Program-made: the position numbers and the translations under genes
In this document: piece by piece, positions 63,410-64,000 of the stretch
Layout: every line of letters begins with the position of its first letter
How positions within the stretch are numbered: the stretch's first letter is position 1
Assembly (NCBI GenBank): GCA_949752735.1
Contig: OX457042.1
Coordinates: 61,231,468-61,295,467 of the forward strand
DNA from: Lumbricus terrestris
Lineage: Eukaryota; Annelida; Clitellata; Crassiclitellata; Lumbricidae
Length of the DNA stretch: 64,000 nucleotides
Direction of reading: 5' to 3'
The notes under the pieces: generated by a model
The model's input: the letters and a program-made list of their open reading frames with translations, nothing else
Told to the model about the DNA's origin: nothing
The model's database searches: none

Positions 63410-63605
63410 TAGGGCAATTACCCCTGGACAATTACCCCCCGGACAATTACTTCCGATAATTACCCCTGGACAACTACCCCCCAGGACAATTACTCCCCGG
63501 ACAACTACCCCAGTGCCAATTACCCCCGGACAACTAACCCCCTAGCCAATTACCCCCGGACAATAACCCCCCGTACCAATAACCCCCCAGACAACTACTA
63601 CCCGT
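63410..63605. repeat. CCCCGGACAATTACC tandem repeats
   Basis: About twelve imperfect units of 14-16 bp (CCGGACAATTACCCC, CCAGACAACTAC and others). Resembles the tandem ends of the foldback-like elements, with a different unit. Confidence 0.75.
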
Positions 63606-64000
63606 GGCACAGTGTGAGCATATTCCCCCACGCGTATCTTCGTATAGGGAATGAACATTCTCATGGTCATGGTCTTACGTATTTTTCAGACCTTCAGCGC
63701 TGCCAAAGCCTATCCTAAAGTAACTTTACTGTGTAGACATCTTTCTTCATTGGCTCACTCTACAATACATACTGTACACACTTATACACACTCCTTGCTA
63801 TACTACCATTATTTCTCATCTATCTGCGTACATACCTTCTTCTAGCAATATATGCCTCTCTGTTCCTCTCTCTGTCTTTCTCTATGTATCTGTTTATCTC
63901 GCTCTCAGGCATACGTTACCTGTACGCTCTTGCATAAAATTTAGCTGACCATTCAATGCAATACTCACACTGTCACAGTCTGCTTAATTTATCCATATCA
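63606..64000. other. Right edge, nothing recognised
   Basis: T- and C-rich DNA with short frames. No exon of a fourth gene copy was found. Confidence 0.25.

Overview
The window looks like nuclear DNA of an invertebrate animal. It has no operons or ribosome-binding sites. Coding exons carry spliceosomal borders and lie in long introns. Most of the remaining DNA is transposable elements (LINE, SINE, hAT, piggyBac-like, Ty3/Gypsy, foldback-like) and microsatellites. The CARD, TRIM and propeller families fit a marine invertebrate, perhaps an echinoderm or another deuterostome, but the sequence alone does not fix the lineage.

The main content is a head-to-tail array of three paralogous genes, all on the + strand, reconstructed here by joining exons by homology, splice borders and reading phase. 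Gene 1 (1738-9481, 5' end outside the window) has CARD, TRADD-N-like and beta-propeller exons. Gene 2 (13108-27734) has a RING/B-box/coiled-coil first exon, a short linker exon, then F-box-like, CARD, TRADD-N-like and propeller exons; the propeller has one in-frame TGA. Gene 3 (35389-59579) has a short first exon starting Met-Gly-Ala-Cys, the same linker exon, then F-box-like, CARD, TRADD-N-like and propeller exons. The CARD exon is 288 nt in all three genes and the F-box exon 187 nt in both genes where it is visible. Phases are the same throughout (F-box 0 to 1, CARD 1 to 1, TRADD-N 1 to 1, propeller 1 to stop). The joined CDSs of genes 2 and 3 are exact multiples of three (965 and 648 codons including the stop). 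In all three genes the last intron starts with GC, not GT. By family, such proteins would join ubiquitin-ligase modules (RING, F-box) to death-fold or TNF-adaptor-type domains and a propeller substrate binder. An innate-immune or cell-death role is an inference.

Mobile elements by region: 1-1410, old LINE pieces split by a hAT element. 4924-8102, a LINE with an intact ORF2, in the last intron of gene 1. 9841-12030, a MITE, a tRNA-SINE, a foldback-like element and two long hairpins. 18718-20022, a foldback-like element holding a LINE remnant, and 23041-24594, a piggyBac-like element, both in gene 2 introns. 25708-32106, hAT-type MITEs and a hAT element. 37311-42950, a piggyBac-like element, LINE pieces and a hAT MITE in gene 3 introns. 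43516-52826, a Gypsy element with two LTRs, itself invaded by an element coding for a DDE-type protein. 54339-55186 and 57796-58497, more piggyBac-like and foldback-like DNA. 59554-61809, a transposon that landed in the last codons of gene 3 and changed its C-terminus. Several insertions have exact 8-bp target duplications.

Limits: exon joins are inferred without transcripts, domain names come from pattern recognition by eye, and ends of old repeats are approximate.
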